From Anoplopoma fimbria (Eukaryota; Chordata; Actinopteri; Perciformes; Anoplopomatidae): a stretch of DNA of 64,000 bases. The stretch lies in the NCBI RefSeq assembly GCF_027596085.1, contig NC_072464.1, forward strand, positions 10,870,233-10,934,232. Direction: 5' to 3'. Each line of letters starts with the position of its first letter. Within the stretch, counting starts at the first letter, position 1. Under the pieces are notes generated by a model that was given only the letters and a program-made list of their open reading frames with translations, made no database searches and was not told where the DNA came from. Made by a program: the position numbers and the translations under genes. Of the stretch, positions 63,165 to 64,000 are shown piece by piece.

Positions 63165-63192
63165 TGTTGCCCTACAAAGCTGTAGGGCAACA
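63165..63192. repeat. 12-bp hairpin
   Basis: TGTTGCCCTACA (63165-63176) pairs with TGTAGGGCAACA (63181-63192) around AAGC. Confidence 0.9.
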
Positions 63193-63502
63193 GGTGTGTG
63201 ATGAATGATGCATGCTAGATGTGGGGCCTGTATGCCAGCTGTTGCTTCCACGCCTATCAAAGAGATCCCTATGGCAGACAATTTTAAGACATTTGATTAA
63301 AATCATGCACTTAATTCGAAATGATACTGCAAAGTGTTTTAACATATCTTCTGAAAGAACAGTTAAGAGGGCATAAAACTGAAAAATAACCTTTAACAAA
63401 ATAATGCAGATAGTTGTTGAACTTTATATAAAGTCATTCAGAACAAAAAAAAACACTGTAATAATAGGGGTATTACTTGAGGGTAAAAAAAACAGAGCCC
63501 GA

Positions 63503-63590
63503 ATGCCCTTTAACAAATTAAATATAAAAAATGTTCTTCTACCTCAGCCTATAGTTCTCTTGCTTCTTCTTCTGTTCCTTGAGGCTCAGG
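63503..63590 (+). other. Possible plus-strand signal-peptide exon at the edge
   Basis: ATG 63503 opens MPFNKLNIKNVLLP followed by a leucine-rich core (QPIVLLLLLLFLEAQ) that ends exactly at a GTGAGC donor (63591). If real, the gene continues to the right of the window. Confidence 0.35.
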
Positions 63591-63760
63591 TGAGCTAGAA
63601 GTTGGAACCTTCAACCTCTTTCCACGTGTGACCTCTCCTGTCCTGTCCCCAATTAACACACAAGAAAAGATTTCCATAATATATAAAATATATGTGTATA
63701 TACTAAGCTGTAGTACTGTATTTTAAACTTAAGTGTGTGCAGTACTACTGTATTTGGTAC

Positions 63761-63863
63761 CTTGGAAATTTCCCGGATGTATAGGAGTACCACAATGCAC
63801 CAACCCCTAAGGCAATTAGGATAAGCAAAAGACTGAAGAGGATCCAACATGCAGTGCAACGTG
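63761..63863 (-). other. Possible minus-strand transmembrane exon at the edge
   Basis: On the minus strand a strong pyrimidine tract ending CTAACAG precedes 63863, and a GTACCA donor follows 63761. The 103-nt exon encodes RCTACWILFSLLLILIALGV and then GALWYSYTSGKFP, a clear membrane span. The gene would enter from beyond the right edge. I do not recognise its family. Confidence 0.4.
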
Positions 63864-64000
63864 CTGTTAGGAGACAGGACACAAGAAAGAAGAATACAGT
63901 GACAGGAAATATGATAAACATTGCCAGTTAATCAGGTATATCTAGTATAATGCAGCTTATCCTATCCAGTTTTTGACAAACCAGTGGTGTCTCAGCTCCT

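Larger units (their letters stand above)
60181..63500. other. Right-hand intergenic/intronic region
   Basis: AT-rich. It holds a signal-peptide-like short frame at 61410, a Tc1/mariner-type MITE at 61495-61721 and a 12-bp hairpin at 63165-63192. No complete gene is recognised. Confidence 0.5.

Overview
The window is vertebrate nuclear DNA, almost certainly from a ray-finned (percomorph-type) teleost. It has GT-AG introns, long AT-rich intergenic stretches, many CA/GT microsatellites and short interspersed repeats typical of teleost genomes. Its gene order, bcl9 - acp6 - gja5 - gja8, matches human 1q21.1. No prokaryotic, viral or CRISPR-like system is present.

Layout: (1) 1-3316 is 5' intron or upstream sequence of bcl9. 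(2) 3317-~13530 (+) is bcl9, the Wnt/beta-catenin co-activator, with eight coding exons. (3) ~13900-20040 (-) is acp6, a histidine acid phosphatase, convergent with bcl9, with ten coding exons and a noncoding first exon next to two ZNF143-like sites. (4) 21840-24260 (-) is gja5 (connexin 40/41.8 type) with a single coding exon; its upstream intron or promoter region probably reaches ~31.6 kb. (5) 31.6-48.6 kb is a long interval of repeats and possible regulatory DNA; two isolated first-exon candidates lie at 26.6 and 33.3 kb. (6) 49318-50553 (+) is gja8 (connexin 50, lens), with a long CA-repeat-bearing 3'UTR. (7) 57529-59457 (+) is a five-exon gene for a single-Ig V-set membrane receptor with a cytoplasmic YEN motif; I do not recognise its family. 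(8) 59.5-64 kb is repeats plus partial exon candidates at the right edge, one of which encodes a membrane segment on the minus strand.

The two connexins form gap-junction channels, bcl9 links beta-catenin to Pygopus in the nucleus, and acp6 is a mitochondrial lipid phosphatase. They are a conserved syntenic block, not a pathway. The most useful observations are: a frame-preserving 108-nt cassette exon in bcl9 whose presence or absence mirrors the difference between BCL9L and BCL9; single-base deficits in homopolymer runs that break both bcl9 and gja5 (probably assembly errors); a perfect 36-bp inverted repeat in a bcl9 intron; paired inverted ZNF143-like motifs at the acp6 promoter; and an unexplained coding-like segment inside acp6 intron 6.
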